Positions 55,496-64,000 of a stretch of DNA of 64,000 nucleotides are shown one piece after another. The translations under genes and the position numbers were made by a program. A model generated the notes under the pieces. That model saw only the letters and a list, made by a program, of their open reading frames with translations, did no database searches and was not told the DNA's origin. This DNA comes from an uncultured Bacteroidales bacterium (GTDB lineage Bacteria; Bacteroidota; Bacteroidia; Bacteroidales; Muribaculaceae), in NCBI GenBank assembly GCA_947173955.1, contig CAMWHE010000001.1, forward strand, positions 1 through 64,000, written 5' to 3'. The first letter of the stretch is position 1. The number at the start of each line of letters is the position of its first letter.

Positions 55496-57535
55496 ATGAA
55501 TAAATACATCAATCGTTTTGCGATACTCGCCGGCTGCACCCTGGTGCTGGCTGCGTGCGACGACAACTCGTGGAATGACAAACTTGACGGCTTCGAGGAT
55601 ATTACCACTGATAAAGGTACCTCCACCGTAGAGTATAAAATGACACAGGTAGACTATGCCACTATCGCAGGTCTCAGCACAGCGAAGGCATATGCCACCG
55701 AGCAGGGAGCTTCCGACGAGCTTAAGGCTGTAGGTACCCAGGGCTATTTCACAGACGTGATTGACGCCGAAAGCTACGTACCGTTCTTCTTGGCCAACGA
55801 GCGTTTCCCCTATTTCGCTCTCAACAACGGCTCTTACGCCCGTGTCACCTATGAAACCGTAGCCGGGCAGCCAGCTGAAGTCACCGGCGCAGTAAGTGCG
55901 GAGAAATATACGGTTACAGCCGATGACTATATCGCAGCATGGGAAAGCGAAACCAACTACGCTGAAGCATTCGCCCCCTCATGCACGGCTACCAAAAACA
56001 TTCCCGCAATACTTAAGAATGCTTTTGCTGATGCAGAAGAAGGACAATATGTTATAGTCACCTACAATCAGTCGCTCACTGATCCTGTATTCGGTGGCTC
56101 TGCTCCCGAAGAGCCCGCATTCGCTCTTTCAAATGTGCTCGGCTCGATCACAGTTAATCAGGATGTCGACATCGCAGGCTATGTTGCAGCCGTTTCGACT
56201 CAGGGTCCGATCGTGGCAGATGCTTCAGGTGCCGTATTTGCTTACCTTCCCACCAACAACGCTGACCTGAAAATCGGTGATCAGGTAACGTTATCCACCT
56301 CTGTAAGCTCCTATAACTACGGATTCCAGCTCCCCAAAGGAACTTCACCTGAGGTCGTTGGCACCCAGGAAGTCACCTATCCTGCTGCCAAGACCTGGAC
56401 AGGCTCTGAAATCGACGCTTTTGTAGCTGATGCTATGGCGACAGGCGCGTCTCCTATCAAGCCCGTCTATTCTAAATTTACCGGTAAAGTAGCCGTCAGC
56501 GGAAACTATATCAACATCATTCTGGACGGCACTAGCGTGCAGCTCAGCCCCTACGGTGCGGGCTCACAGGTTAAGGCTGCCCTCACCGATGGTGCCGAAG
56601 TGACTCTTGAGGGTTATGTTGTAGCCATCGCAAGCAAAGGTAAATTCCTCAATACGATCGTTACAAAAGTTGGCACAACTCCTATAGTTTCTATCGCATC
56701 AGCAAATGCCGACGCTGTATCGCGTGCAGTTACTGTGGCGTCTACTGTTGAAAATGCCATGTATGTCTATGAAGGAGGAAAATGGAGTGCAAAGGCCAAT
56801 ATGACCGTACTCTCCCACGCCGATTATCAGGCTATGGGTCAGCGCTACGACAATCTCTCCGGCGAAACTCCCAAGGAGCTCCTGCCCCTCTATCTGAAGC
56901 AGACCTATCCGTATGCACTCGCAGATGAGATCCGATATGTAGTCTACAACTACTATAACGGTTCGGCTACTGTAGTGCGTTGCGCTGAATGCCGCTATAA
57001 TGGTTCGGAATGGACCGGCGGTTTCAACGGAAGTACAGTTGTAACCTCTCAGTTTGTCAAGAAAAACAATGCATGGGTCTACAGCCCAGATGTCGAAATC
57101 ACTCTTCCCGCCGGTCGCGGTATTGCCATCTCGACGCTCTACTATCAGACTTGCGTAGACTGGGTAGCCGCTAACGTACCTGACGGTTCAGCCTATGTAT
57201 CAAGCTATGGCAATAACGAATACTACTGTGGCACTTCTGCTTATCAGGGAAATGTCGACCTGCGTGCTTCAGCCGCTAAGACTCAGTATGCCGGTTACGC
57301 AGATATGACTGATGAAGAAGTAGTTGCTCTGGAGAAAAAACGCTTTGAGCTCGAGGTATTCCCCGCAGCGCTCGCTATCCTGCATCCCGATGCAGCTCCT
57401 ACAGCTAAAGGCGTTCAGCCCTTCTATACCATCCACTTCTACTACTATACCGGAACAACAGAAGCTGCTACAATAGTATATCAGGTAACAGCTCCCGCTA
57501 CTTTCGAATTCATCTCTTGCACATGGAATGATTGA
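55496..57535 (+). CDS. surface lipoprotein paired with the TonB receptor, OB-fold-like modules
   Basis: The 679-residue protein has a lipobox (Cys21 in VLAACDD). Two stretches (about 190-265 and 315-375) look like repeated small beta barrels of the DUF5689/OB type, each with I.G.V......I...D.....A.L. A C-terminal half (about 390-679) has no recognised domain and is rich in Tyr and Asn. It is not SusD-like. Its position 17 bases after the receptor and shared expression suggest it captures the ligand at the cell surface. The ligand is unknown. Confidence 0.75.
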   Translation: MNKYINRFAILAGCTLVLAACDDNSWNDKLDGFEDITTDKGTSTVEYKMTQVDYATIAGLSTAKAYATEQGASDELKAVGTQGYFTDVIDAESYVPFFLANERFPYFALNNGSYARVTYETVAGQPAEVTGAVSAEKYTVTADDYIAAWESETNYAEAFAPSCTATKNIPAILKNAFADAEEGQYVIVTYNQSLTDPVFGGSAPEEPAFALSNVLGSITVNQDVDIAGYVAAVSTQGPIVADASGAVFAYLPTNNADLKIGDQVTLSTSVSSYNYGFQLPKGTSPEVVGTQEVTYPAAKTWTGSEIDAFVADAMATGASPIKPVYSKFTGKVAVSGNYINIILDGTSVQLSPYGAGSQVKAALTDGAEVTLEGYVVAIASKGKFLNTIVTKVGTTPIVSIASANADAVSRAVTVASTVENAMYVYEGGKWSAKANMTVLSHADYQAMGQRYDNLSGETPKELLPLYLKQTYPYALADEIRYVVYNYYNGSATVVRCAECRYNGSEWTGGFNGSTVVTSQFVKKNNAWVYSPDVEITLPAGRGIAISTLYYQTCVDWVAANVPDGSAYVSSYGNNEYYCGTSAYQGNVDLRASAAKTQYAGYADMTDEEVVALEKKRFELEVFPAALAILHPDAAPTAKGVQPFYTIHFYYYTGTTEAATIVYQVTAPATFEFISCTWND

Positions 57536-57558
57536 GATCGATAAGCAATAACACGCCT

Positions 57559-57587
57559 CCGCCCGACCCTCTCCGATGGCCGGGCGG
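57559..57587 (+). terminator. terminator after the receptor operon
   Basis: CCGCCCG (57559-57565) pairs with CGGGCGG (57581-57587), then TTGTATTTTTT. Confidence 0.85.
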
Positions 57588-57652
57588 TTGTATTTTTTAC
57601 ATATACCAAACTAATAGTAATATGCGATTGTTAAAATCTAAAACTATCTATC

Positions 57653-58237
57653 ATGTCAACAGATAAAGGAATCGAGATTGAGACGCATCCCTTTGAACCT
57701 TTCATTCCGGAAAATGCAAAGATTCTTATAATGGGGACCTTTCCTCCGCAGCCCAAGCGATGGGCGATGGAGTTTTACTACCCCAACCGCACGAATGACT
57801 TCTGGTTTATGATGGGACTGATTTTCCTGAGAGACAAAGACGCCCTTTACGACAGATCGACAAAACTTTTCAGGCTTGACAAAATCAAACAGCTCTTGAA
57901 CACAAAGGGTATTGCTCTGAATGACACCGGGCACTCAGTCAGGCGGCTGATGGGAAATGCCTCCGATAAATATTTGGAAATTGTAGAACCTGTTGACCTC
58001 AAAAGTCTTCTTGCCAAGATGCCCGACTGCCAAACATTAGCCACCACAGGCGAGAAAGCCGCTGACACACTCGCACTATTGACCGAAAGTGTGGCACCAA
58101 AAATGGGTGAGATGACCGTAAGCCCATCCGGATTGGAGATCTGGCGTATGCCATCTACAAGCCGGGCCTACCCCCTCTCGCTTGAAAAGAAATCGGCGTA
58201 CTACGAAAAGATGTTCCACCACACGGGAATCATTTAG
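57653..58237 (+). CDS. uracil-DNA glycosylase superfamily protein
   Basis: The 194-residue protein has the fold signature of the UDG superfamily: ILIMGTFPPQPKRWAMEFYYPNRTNDFW early (motif 1 as GTFPP) and MPSTSRAYPLSLEKK late (motif 2 as PSTSRA). The catalytic residue of classical families is not obvious, and the base specificity is open. It is a single gene with a poor upstream promoter. Alternative: a non-catalytic base-recognition protein. Confidence 0.72.
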   Translation: MSTDKGIEIETHPFEPFIPENAKILIMGTFPPQPKRWAMEFYYPNRTNDFWFMMGLIFLRDKDALYDRSTKLFRLDKIKQLLNTKGIALNDTGHSVRRLMGNASDKYLEIVEPVDLKSLLAKMPDCQTLATTGEKAADTLALLTESVAPKMGEMTVSPSGLEIWRMPSTSRAYPLSLEKKSAYYEKMFHHTGII

Positions 58238-58308
58238 GTCAGATTGTCACTCAGTGCCGAAATCTCACTGACAAACACTTTTTGAGCTATTGTTTAATAA
58301 TTTTTTTG

Positions 58309-58339
58309 TTGAAGATTAAACAGAATAATCGTAAATTTG
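58309..58339 (+). promoter_or_regulatory. promoter of the dedA-rpe-ftsK operon
   Basis: TTG (58309-58311), 20 bases, TAAATTTG (58332-58339), a full consensus about 22 bases before dedA. Confidence 0.85.
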
Positions 58340-58360
58340 TGGATATAATAAAGCCACAAA

Positions 58361-59059
58361 ATGATCGAACTGTTTGCAACACCTGAAAGCTGGGATGCAG
58401 TAGGAATTTTCAACTGGTTTATGGAGCACGCAAGCTATATGCTTGTGTTTGTCCTTATGGTGGTTGAAAGTTCGTTCATTCCATTTCCTTCCGAGGTCAT
58501 CGTCCCTCCGGCGGCCTATCTTGCCACAAGTTCTCTGGCGGGAGCAGGAGCTATAGGCACCGGGATGAATATTTATCTTGTAGTTGTGGTAGCTACGGCC
58601 GGTGCGCTCGTGGGTTCTCTTGTCAATTACTGGCTGGCCGTCTGGGTTGGCCGACCGATTGTCTACCGCTTTGCCAACAGCAGACTGGGTCATGCATGTC
58701 TTCTTAATGAGCAAAAAGTCGAAAAGGCCGAAGCCTATTTTGACAAACACGGCGCAGTCTCGACTTTTGTCGGGAGACTGATACCCGCAGTCAGACAGCT
58801 TATATCCATACCTGCCGGACTTGCTAAGATGCCTCTCGGCAAATTTATCTCTTTCACCACTCTTGGAGCGGGCCTGTGGAATATCGTGCTGGCCGCACTC
58901 GGCTACTGGCTCGGCAGGCTCTATTCGCCTGATCAGCTTGTACAGGAAATCGAACATTACAACTCATATCTGACGCTGGCCGGCATAATCCTATTGGGAG
59001 GCTGCGTGCTGTATATACTCTGGAACGCTTTCAAAAAACATCCTAAATCTCAGAACTGA
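58361..59059 (+). CDS. DedA family membrane protein
   Basis: The 232-residue inner-membrane protein has the DedA signature FVGRLIPAVRQLISIPAGLAKM (about 145-165) and an N-terminal re-entrant segment ESSFIPFPSEVIVPPAAYLA. The family recycles undecaprenyl phosphate or other lipids and supports membrane energetics. It is first of an operon, 3 bases before rpe. Confidence 0.93.
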   Translation: MIELFATPESWDAVGIFNWFMEHASYMLVFVLMVVESSFIPFPSEVIVPPAAYLATSSLAGAGAIGTGMNIYLVVVVATAGALVGSLVNYWLAVWVGRPIVYRFANSRLGHACLLNEQKVEKAEAYFDKHGAVSTFVGRLIPAVRQLISIPAGLAKMPLGKFISFTTLGAGLWNIVLAALGYWLGRLYSPDQLVQEIEHYNSYLTLAGIILLGGCVLYILWNAFKKHPKSQN

Positions 59060-59062
59060 ACA

Positions 59063-59707
59063 ATGCAAATTTCTCCTTCCCTACTGGCTGCCGACTTTGC
59101 CCATCTTCACCGCGAAATCGAGATGATAAATACCAGCGAAGCTGATATGCTTCACCTTGATGTGATGGATGGCGTATTCGTTCCTAATATATCATTCGGT
59201 TTTCCCGTACTAAATGCTGTAGGCCGACTTTCCACTAAGCCGATGGATGTGCATCTAATGATAGTCGAGCCTCAGAAATTTATCAGTCAGGTACGTGATT
59301 GCGGAGCAGCCATTATGAATGTTCATCAGGAGGCCTGCACACACCTTGATCGCACGATACATGAGATAAAAGCAGCAGGCATGAAAGCGGCTGTAACCCT
59401 TAACCCTTCGACCCCCGTAGGAATGCTTGAAGACATAATCGCTGAACTGGATATGGTTCTATTGATGTCTGTCAATCCCGGATTCGGTGGACAGAGTTTT
59501 ATTCAGAACACTCTTGCAAAAGTCAGAAGACTCAAGGAGTTAATCTCGTCAAGTGATTCTAAGGCACTTATTGAGATTGATGGAGGTGTAAATCTCACTA
59601 CAGGCAGAATGCTTGCTGAGGCCGGAGCGGATATCCTTGTAGCAGGCAGCTTTGTTTTTGGCTCCCCTACTCCACATGAGGCCATAAACAGCCTCAAGGC
59701 GCTATAA
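59063..59707 (+). CDS. rpe: ribulose-phosphate 3-epimerase
   Basis: The 214-residue TIM barrel interconverts ribulose 5-phosphate and xylulose 5-phosphate. SPSLLAADFAHL, HLDVMDGVFVPNISFG, MDVHLMI, MSVNPGFGGQSF and IEIDGGVN are the ordered metal and substrate motifs. It sits between dedA and ftsK. Confidence 0.97.
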   Translation: MQISPSLLAADFAHLHREIEMINTSEADMLHLDVMDGVFVPNISFGFPVLNAVGRLSTKPMDVHLMIVEPQKFISQVRDCGAAIMNVHQEACTHLDRTIHEIKAAGMKAAVTLNPSTPVGMLEDIIAELDMVLLMSVNPGFGGQSFIQNTLAKVRRLKELISSSDSKALIEIDGGVNLTTGRMLAEAGADILVAGSFVFGSPTPHEAINSLKAL

Positions 59708-59750
59708 ATGCATCGTGCGCCGCATACATTAACACACATTGCTATTCTAA

Positions 59751-62525
59751 ATGAAAAGTAAAGAAGATCTAAATTTCAATATAGGATTTGACCCCGAGCG
59801 CGTCGGCTACAACGACAGCGGAGATACCTCATGGATCGATGCCTATGAGGAGCGTCCGCGCGAGCCTAAAAAGAAAAAAAGAAACGCCCCCGACACCCGG
59901 CAGAATGAAAAGCGTCTAACCAACGCACCGCATAAGGCGAATTTTTCATCAGAATCTGCTTCCACTCCTGCTGAAGATGAAGTCGTGGATGAGTATGAGG
60001 CAAGACATGAAGAAGCACGGCGAAAGAGGCGCGCCACAGCCAAACAGCGAAAAGAACGCGAACCACACGAGTTGCCCGGATTCGTCAAATTCTTCCTTGA
60101 CTCGCGTACGCATGCCGTCATAGGAATAGCCCTGATATTGATTGCAGCTTATCTGCTAGTCAGTGCGATGTCATATTTCTCCACATCGAAGTCGGATCAG
60201 AGTGCCGTCGTTAATATGAATGTCGAGCAGATAGTAGCATCTGGCCAGCCTATAGAAAATATCGGAGGACCTGTAGGTGCTTCGGTATCCTATTTCATGA
60301 TTACCAAGGGATGGGGACTCGGTGCGCTGACTTTAATATTCTATATGATAGTGGTCGGACTGAGTCTGATCGGTCTTAAGCGAAAAATTCACTTTTGGAG
60401 CTTCACTCTGAAATGTCTTCTGACCACAGTCGGTATATCTTTGATTATCGGCCTTATAGAGATCGTCATGCACATGAATAGAGCCTTCCCGCTCGGAGGC
60501 TATCACGGGCGATTCACCAATCTGTGGCTGATAGAGCGGGTTGGAATGGTCGGTGCGATCGCTATAAGCGGATTGCTTGCAGCCACCCTCATTTTTGTCT
60601 ATCTCAGAGAAATTACGGCTATAGTCAACAAATTAAGAGAAAGATATTTAGCACGTAAGGTCGCTAATAAGACCGAAGACTACGAACCGGAGACCACACA
60701 CGAAACGAAAGAACCGCCTACGGCTGAGGAACTTGAACAGCCTATAATTGATGAAGGCAATGCCCCTATTGAGATTCCGCCTGTTCACAGCACACCGGTT
60801 ACTCCCGAACAAGTTCCGCAACAGCCTCAACCTGTAATTGCCGAAAAAAATACAGAACAGGAGCCTGAACTCCTGCCGGTCAACGCTCTGTTCAATACAG
60901 AAAACGAGCCCAAGACTGTACCGCATATTGCTGATGCAATGGCAAGTAAAAATGAAATTACACTTGTCGAAGAGCCCAACTTCAAGGTCAGCAGTAATAT
61001 AATCGAAGAAGGTGTCGAGTCAGACTCTACACTATACGACCCGACAGCCGAACTGTCACGCTATCACCGTCCGGGACTCGACCTACTGATTGAACGCAAA
61101 AACAAGAGTGTAAGCGTCGACCTTGAGGAGCAGGAGGAGAACAAAGCCCGAATCATCAAGACTCTGCATGATTACGGAATCGGAATTGCGCATATCGAAG
61201 CAAAAGTAGGGCCTACAGTAACACTTTACGAAATCATACCTTCCGAAGGAACTCGAATTGCAAAAATCAAACGGCTTGAGGATGATATCGCCCTCAGTCT
61301 TGCTGCACTCGGTATCCGCATCATCGCTCCGATACCAGGTAAAGGTACTGTCGGTATCGAAGTACCTAACAAAGATCCGCAAACAGTTTCAATCCGTTCG
61401 GTTCTTGGCTCAAAAGCATTCATAGACTGCAAATATGAGTTGCCGATGGCGATGGGTGCAACAATCTCAAATGAGGTATATATCGCCGATCTTGCCAAGA
61501 TGCCTCACCTGCTTGTCGCCGGTGCTACCGGTCAAGGTAAATCTGTAGGATTGAACACCATAATTGCTTCTCTGCTATACAAAAGACATCCGGCAGAGCT
61601 CAAATTCGTGCTTGTAGACCCGAAAATGGTAGAATTCAGCTTGTATAGCAGCCTGCAAAGCCATTTCATGGCGCAACTTCCTGACGAGGATGATGCTGTG
61701 GTGACCGATATGGGAAAGGTAGAGCGCACACTCAACTCGCTATGTGTTGAGATGGATAATCGCTATGACCTGCTGAGAGACGCAAATGTCAGAACGCTTA
61801 AAGAATACAACGAGAAATTCATCAACCGCCGTCTCAATCCCGAGAAAGGTCACCGTTTCCTGCCTTACATAGTGATTATCGTCGACGAGTTCGCTGACCT
61901 GATCATGACATCGGGCAAAGCAATCGAAACTCCTATTGCACGAATAGCTCAAAAGGCGCGCGCTGTAGGTATGCATATGATTATAGCCACACAGCGTCCG
62001 TCGACCAATGTGATTACCGGTATCATCAAAGCCAACTTCCCGGGACGAATCGCATTCCGTGTATCACAGATGGTCGACAGTAAGACAATCCTTGACCGTC
62101 CGGGTGCAAACCAGCTGATAGGCCGTGGAGACATGCTGTTCTCCCACAACGGAAGCATGGAGCGAGTGCAATGTGCGTTTATAGATACTCCTGAAGTGGA
62201 GGCTATGGTAAACTTCATAGCTGACCAACCAGGCTACGAACACCCCTACTTCCTACCCGAGCCCAAGATGAACGAGGGAGAGATATCAGTCGGTAACCTA
62301 ACGGATCGCGACCCGCTCTTTGAGGATGCAGCCCGCTATCTATGCTCTACCGGTGATACAGCTTCTACGTCTTCTCTGCAGCGCAGATTCTCAATAGGAT
62401 ATAACCGTGCCGGCAAAATCATGGACCAGCTTGAAGCAGCAGGCATTGTCGGCCCGACTCAAGGCAGCAAGCCACGTGCATTGCTTATTGACCTTATGCA
62501 ACTTGACCAGATGATAGGCACATGA
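59751..62525 (+). CDS. ftsK: DNA translocase FtsK/SpoIIIE
   Basis: The 924-residue divisome pump clears and aligns chromosome termini. It has a charged N-terminus (about 1-115), four transmembrane helices (about 120-290), a Pro/Glu-rich linker (about 310-420) and the RecA-like motor with Walker A GATGQGKS (591-598) and Walker B IVDEFADL. The C-terminal gamma winged helix (about 860-924, SSLQRRFSIGYNRAGKIMDQLE) reads KOPS-like sites. Its stop overlaps the next start (ATGA). Confidence 0.97.
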   Translation: MKSKEDLNFNIGFDPERVGYNDSGDTSWIDAYEERPREPKKKKRNAPDTRQNEKRLTNAPHKANFSSESASTPAEDEVVDEYEARHEEARRKRRATAKQRKEREPHELPGFVKFFLDSRTHAVIGIALILIAAYLLVSAMSYFSTSKSDQSAVVNMNVEQIVASGQPIENIGGPVGASVSYFMITKGWGLGALTLIFYMIVVGLSLIGLKRKIHFWSFTLKCLLTTVGISLIIGLIEIVMHMNRAFPLGGYHGRFTNLWLIERVGMVGAIAISGLLAATLIFVYLREITAIVNKLRERYLARKVANKTEDYEPETTHETKEPPTAEELEQPIIDEGNAPIEIPPVHSTPVTPEQVPQQPQPVIAEKNTEQEPELLPVNALFNTENEPKTVPHIADAMASKNEITLVEEPNFKVSSNIIEEGVESDSTLYDPTAELSRYHRPGLDLLIERKNKSVSVDLEEQEENKARIIKTLHDYGIGIAHIEAKVGPTVTLYEIIPSEGTRIAKIKRLEDDIALSLAALGIRIIAPIPGKGTVGIEVPNKDPQTVSIRSVLGSKAFIDCKYELPMAMGATISNEVYIADLAKMPHLLVAGATGQGKSVGLNTIIASLLYKRHPAELKFVLVDPKMVEFSLYSSLQSHFMAQLPDEDDAVVTDMGKVERTLNSLCVEMDNRYDLLRDANVRTLKEYNEKFINRRLNPEKGHRFLPYIVIIVDEFADLIMTSGKAIETPIARIAQKARAVGMHMIIATQRPSTNVITGIIKANFPGRIAFRVSQMVDSKTILDRPGANQLIGRGDMLFSHNGSMERVQCAFIDTPEVEAMVNFIADQPGYEHPYFLPEPKMNEGEISVGNLTDRDPLFEDAARYLCSTGDTASTSSLQRRFSIGYNRAGKIMDQLEAAGIVGPTQGSKPRALLIDLMQLDQMIGT

Positions 62526-63133
62526 AACGCTTGACTTTACTCATATCACTTACATTCTGTCTCAGTATGGCCATGACGGCAGCAGAGACTGCAAAAAGTA
62601 TTATATCCAAAGCTTTAGCTGTATTAAATGACGTATCAGGAATTGAGGCGCAATACGGTATAGCAAGCGCTGAAGGTAGCTCAAAAGGAGATATTATACT
62701 CTCCGGAAACCAATTCTTCATCAATGGAGGCGGCATTGTGATCTGGTATGACGGAAAGACTCAATGGTCATATACAGAGCATACCGGAGAAGTCAATATC
62801 ACGGAACCGACTGAAGAAGAATTAGCAGAGATCAACCCGCTGGCCATACTGAATTCTGACCCCGACATCTATAGCCTTAAACTTAAAAAGCATAATAAAT
62901 CCCGATATGATGTTGAACTCAAAGACAAAAGCGGCGACCTTTCAATTGCTAAAGCAGTTGTGACAATATCAGCCGATGACTGGATCCCAACCGGTGCTGT
63001 CGTGGAGACTTCTTCAGGCGAAAAATACGCCCTTTTGCTCAAAAATGTAAAAAAACTAAAAAATATATCTCCTGACACATTCAGATTCAACCCTAAGACA
63101 TATCCGGACGTTGATGTTATAGACTTAAGATAG
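62522..63133 (+). CDS. LolA-like outer-membrane lipoprotein carrier protein
   Basis: The 203-residue protein has a signal peptide (1-20) and the beta half-barrel of LolA-like carriers: GDIILSGNQFFI, then IVIWYDGKTQWSY and a late ISPDTFRFNPKTYPDVDVIDLR. It would escort lipoproteins to the outer membrane. It is coupled to ftsK by a 4-base overlap, a pairing seen in other Bacteroidales. A LolB partner is not visible. Confidence 0.85.
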   Translation: MKRLTLLISLTFCLSMAMTAAETAKSIISKALAVLNDVSGIEAQYGIASAEGSSKGDIILSGNQFFINGGGIVIWYDGKTQWSYTEHTGEVNITEPTEEELAEINPLAILNSDPDIYSLKLKKHNKSRYDVELKDKSGDLSIAKAVVTISADDWIPTGAVVETSSGEKYALLLKNVKKLKNISPDTFRFNPKTYPDVDVIDLR

Positions 63134-63158
63134 ATTAAAATAACAAATCAGTATTATT

Positions 63159-64000
63159 ATGTCAGATACAACCTATACCAAATGTCTTATCATCGGCGGA
63201 GGCCCCGCCGGTTATACTGCAGCCATATACGCATCCAGAGCAAATCTCATGCCTATCCTTTATGAAGGAATGCAGCCCGGTGGACAATTGACCACTACAA
63301 CAGAAGTTGAGAATTTTCCCGGTTACCCGGAAGGTGTGACAGGTCCGGAGATGATGGATGATCTTCGAAAGCAGGCTGAACGGTTCGGGGCTGATCTGAG
63401 ATCCGGACAGATTGAAAAGGTCGATTTTGATCACCGCCCCTTTACAGTCACTACTGACAGTGGCGAAGAAATTCATGCTGAAACAGTGATTATCGCTACC
63501 GGGGCATCGGCACGCTATCTCGGACTGCCCGACGAACAGAAGTATATGGGTATGGGTGTATCCGCGTGCGCTACTTGCGACGGTTTTTTCTACCGCAAGA
63601 AGAAAGTAGCTGTAGTGGGCGGTGGAGATACTGCCTGCGAGGAAGCTCTCTACCTCAGTTCTTTAGCAGAAAAAGTTTATCTTATTGTCCGCAAAGACTA
63701 TCTGCGCGCCTCAAAGGTCATGCAGCGCCGTGTCCTTGAAAAGGAAAATATCACCGTACTGTTCAATACCAATACTGTCGGATTGTTTGGCGAGGAGGTA
63801 CTTGAAGGCGCCCGTCTGGTAGAGAATAAAGGTACTGACAAAGAGCAACATTTTGAAATTGCTATTGACGGATTCTTCCTTGCAATCGGTCACACCCCGA
63901 ATACTGAAGTATTCAAGCCATATATCGCTACCGACGAGCAAGGCTATATAATCCTGCCGACAGCCACCACAGCTACGAATGTAGAAGGTGTGTTTGCAGC
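63159..64000 (+). CDS. trxB: thioredoxin reductase, cut by the window end
   Basis: The gene opens at an ATG 25 bases after the LolA-like gene and runs off the right edge (about 280 of roughly 310-320 residues). It has the FAD motif IIGGGPAGYTAA, the redox disulfide SACATCDGFF (CATC), the NADPH motif VVGGGDTACEEALYL, and the late GHTPNT segment. It reduces thioredoxin with NADPH. Confidence 0.95.
   Translation, partial: MSDTTYTKCLIIGGGPAGYTAAIYASRANLMPILYEGMQPGGQLTTTTEVENFPGYPEGVTGPEMMDDLRKQAERFGADLRSGQIEKVDFDHRPFTVTTDSGEEIHAETVIIATGASARYLGLPDEQKYMGMGVSACATCDGFFYRKKKVAVVGGGDTACEEALYLSSLAEKVYLIVRKDYLRASKVMQRRVLEKENITVLFNTNTVGLFGEEVLEGARLVENKGTDKEQHFEIAIDGFFLAIGHTPNTEVFKPYIATDEQGYIILPTATTATNVEGVFA

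Overview
The window looks like ordinary chromosomal DNA of a gut-type member of the order Bacteroidales (phylum Bacteroidota), plausibly a Muribaculaceae relative; the family is an inference. Supporting signs are a type III glutamine synthetase, the 286-residue RpoD of this phylum, a TonB-dependent receptor paired with a surface lipoprotein, PorQ, an RprXY-like two-component system, an EF-G2-like factor, PPi-dependent phosphofructokinase, and many -7 boxes of the form TAnnTTTG with a TTG about 20 bases upstream. I see no rRNA, prophage, insertion sequence or CRISPR array. Coding density is high, and the only gap over 300 bases (42368-42685) holds a terminator and a promoter. Layout, left to right. 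140-7753 (minus) is a five-gene operon, dapF-dapL-glnN-purF-like-purF-like, ending in a strong terminator. 7853-8305 (minus) encodes a TonB C-terminal-domain protein and is divergent from the + operon porQ-cmk-ispH-exonuclease-lipoprotein (8486-11884). 11933-14172 (minus) is rprX-rprY, followed by nhaA and lepA (minus), a secreted protein of twelve exact 21-residue leucine-rich repeats, two adjacent DUF3857/transglutaminase-like proteins, and dnaB. The + strand then carries ispE and grpE-dnaJ. 27736-34252 is a glycogen/alpha-glucan block: a pullulanase lipoprotein divergent from glycogen synthase and glucan phosphorylase. Next to it lies the EF-G2-like gene. After tRNA-His comes a four-gene operon (ThiE/TenI-like barrel, flippase-like membrane protein, kdsB, M16 peptidase homologue), then pfp, then an N-acetylglucosamine operon (nagA, FHS permease, nagB). 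An NlpC/P60 lipoprotein is divergent from an HtrA protease. A NatAB-like ABC exporter, rpoD, a small membrane protein, a TonB receptor with its lipoprotein, a uracil-DNA-glycosylase-like gene and an operon dedA-rpe-ftsK-lolA-like-trxB (cut by the window end) complete the window. How the genes fit together: much of the content is housekeeping, but several genes are paralogues that have lost a hallmark catalytic residue. One PurF-like protein lacks the glutaminase cysteine but keeps the Fe-S cysteines, while its neighbour shows the reverse. The EF-G paralogue lacks the catalytic switch II histidine. One DUF3857 protein lacks the transglutaminase cysteine that its neighbour has. The M16 homologue lacks the zinc motif. 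I did not find an obviously new multi-gene system. The best leads are the PurF-like pair, the EF-G2 gene beside the glycogen genes, the receptor/lipoprotein pair, and several inverted repeats placed at promoters.
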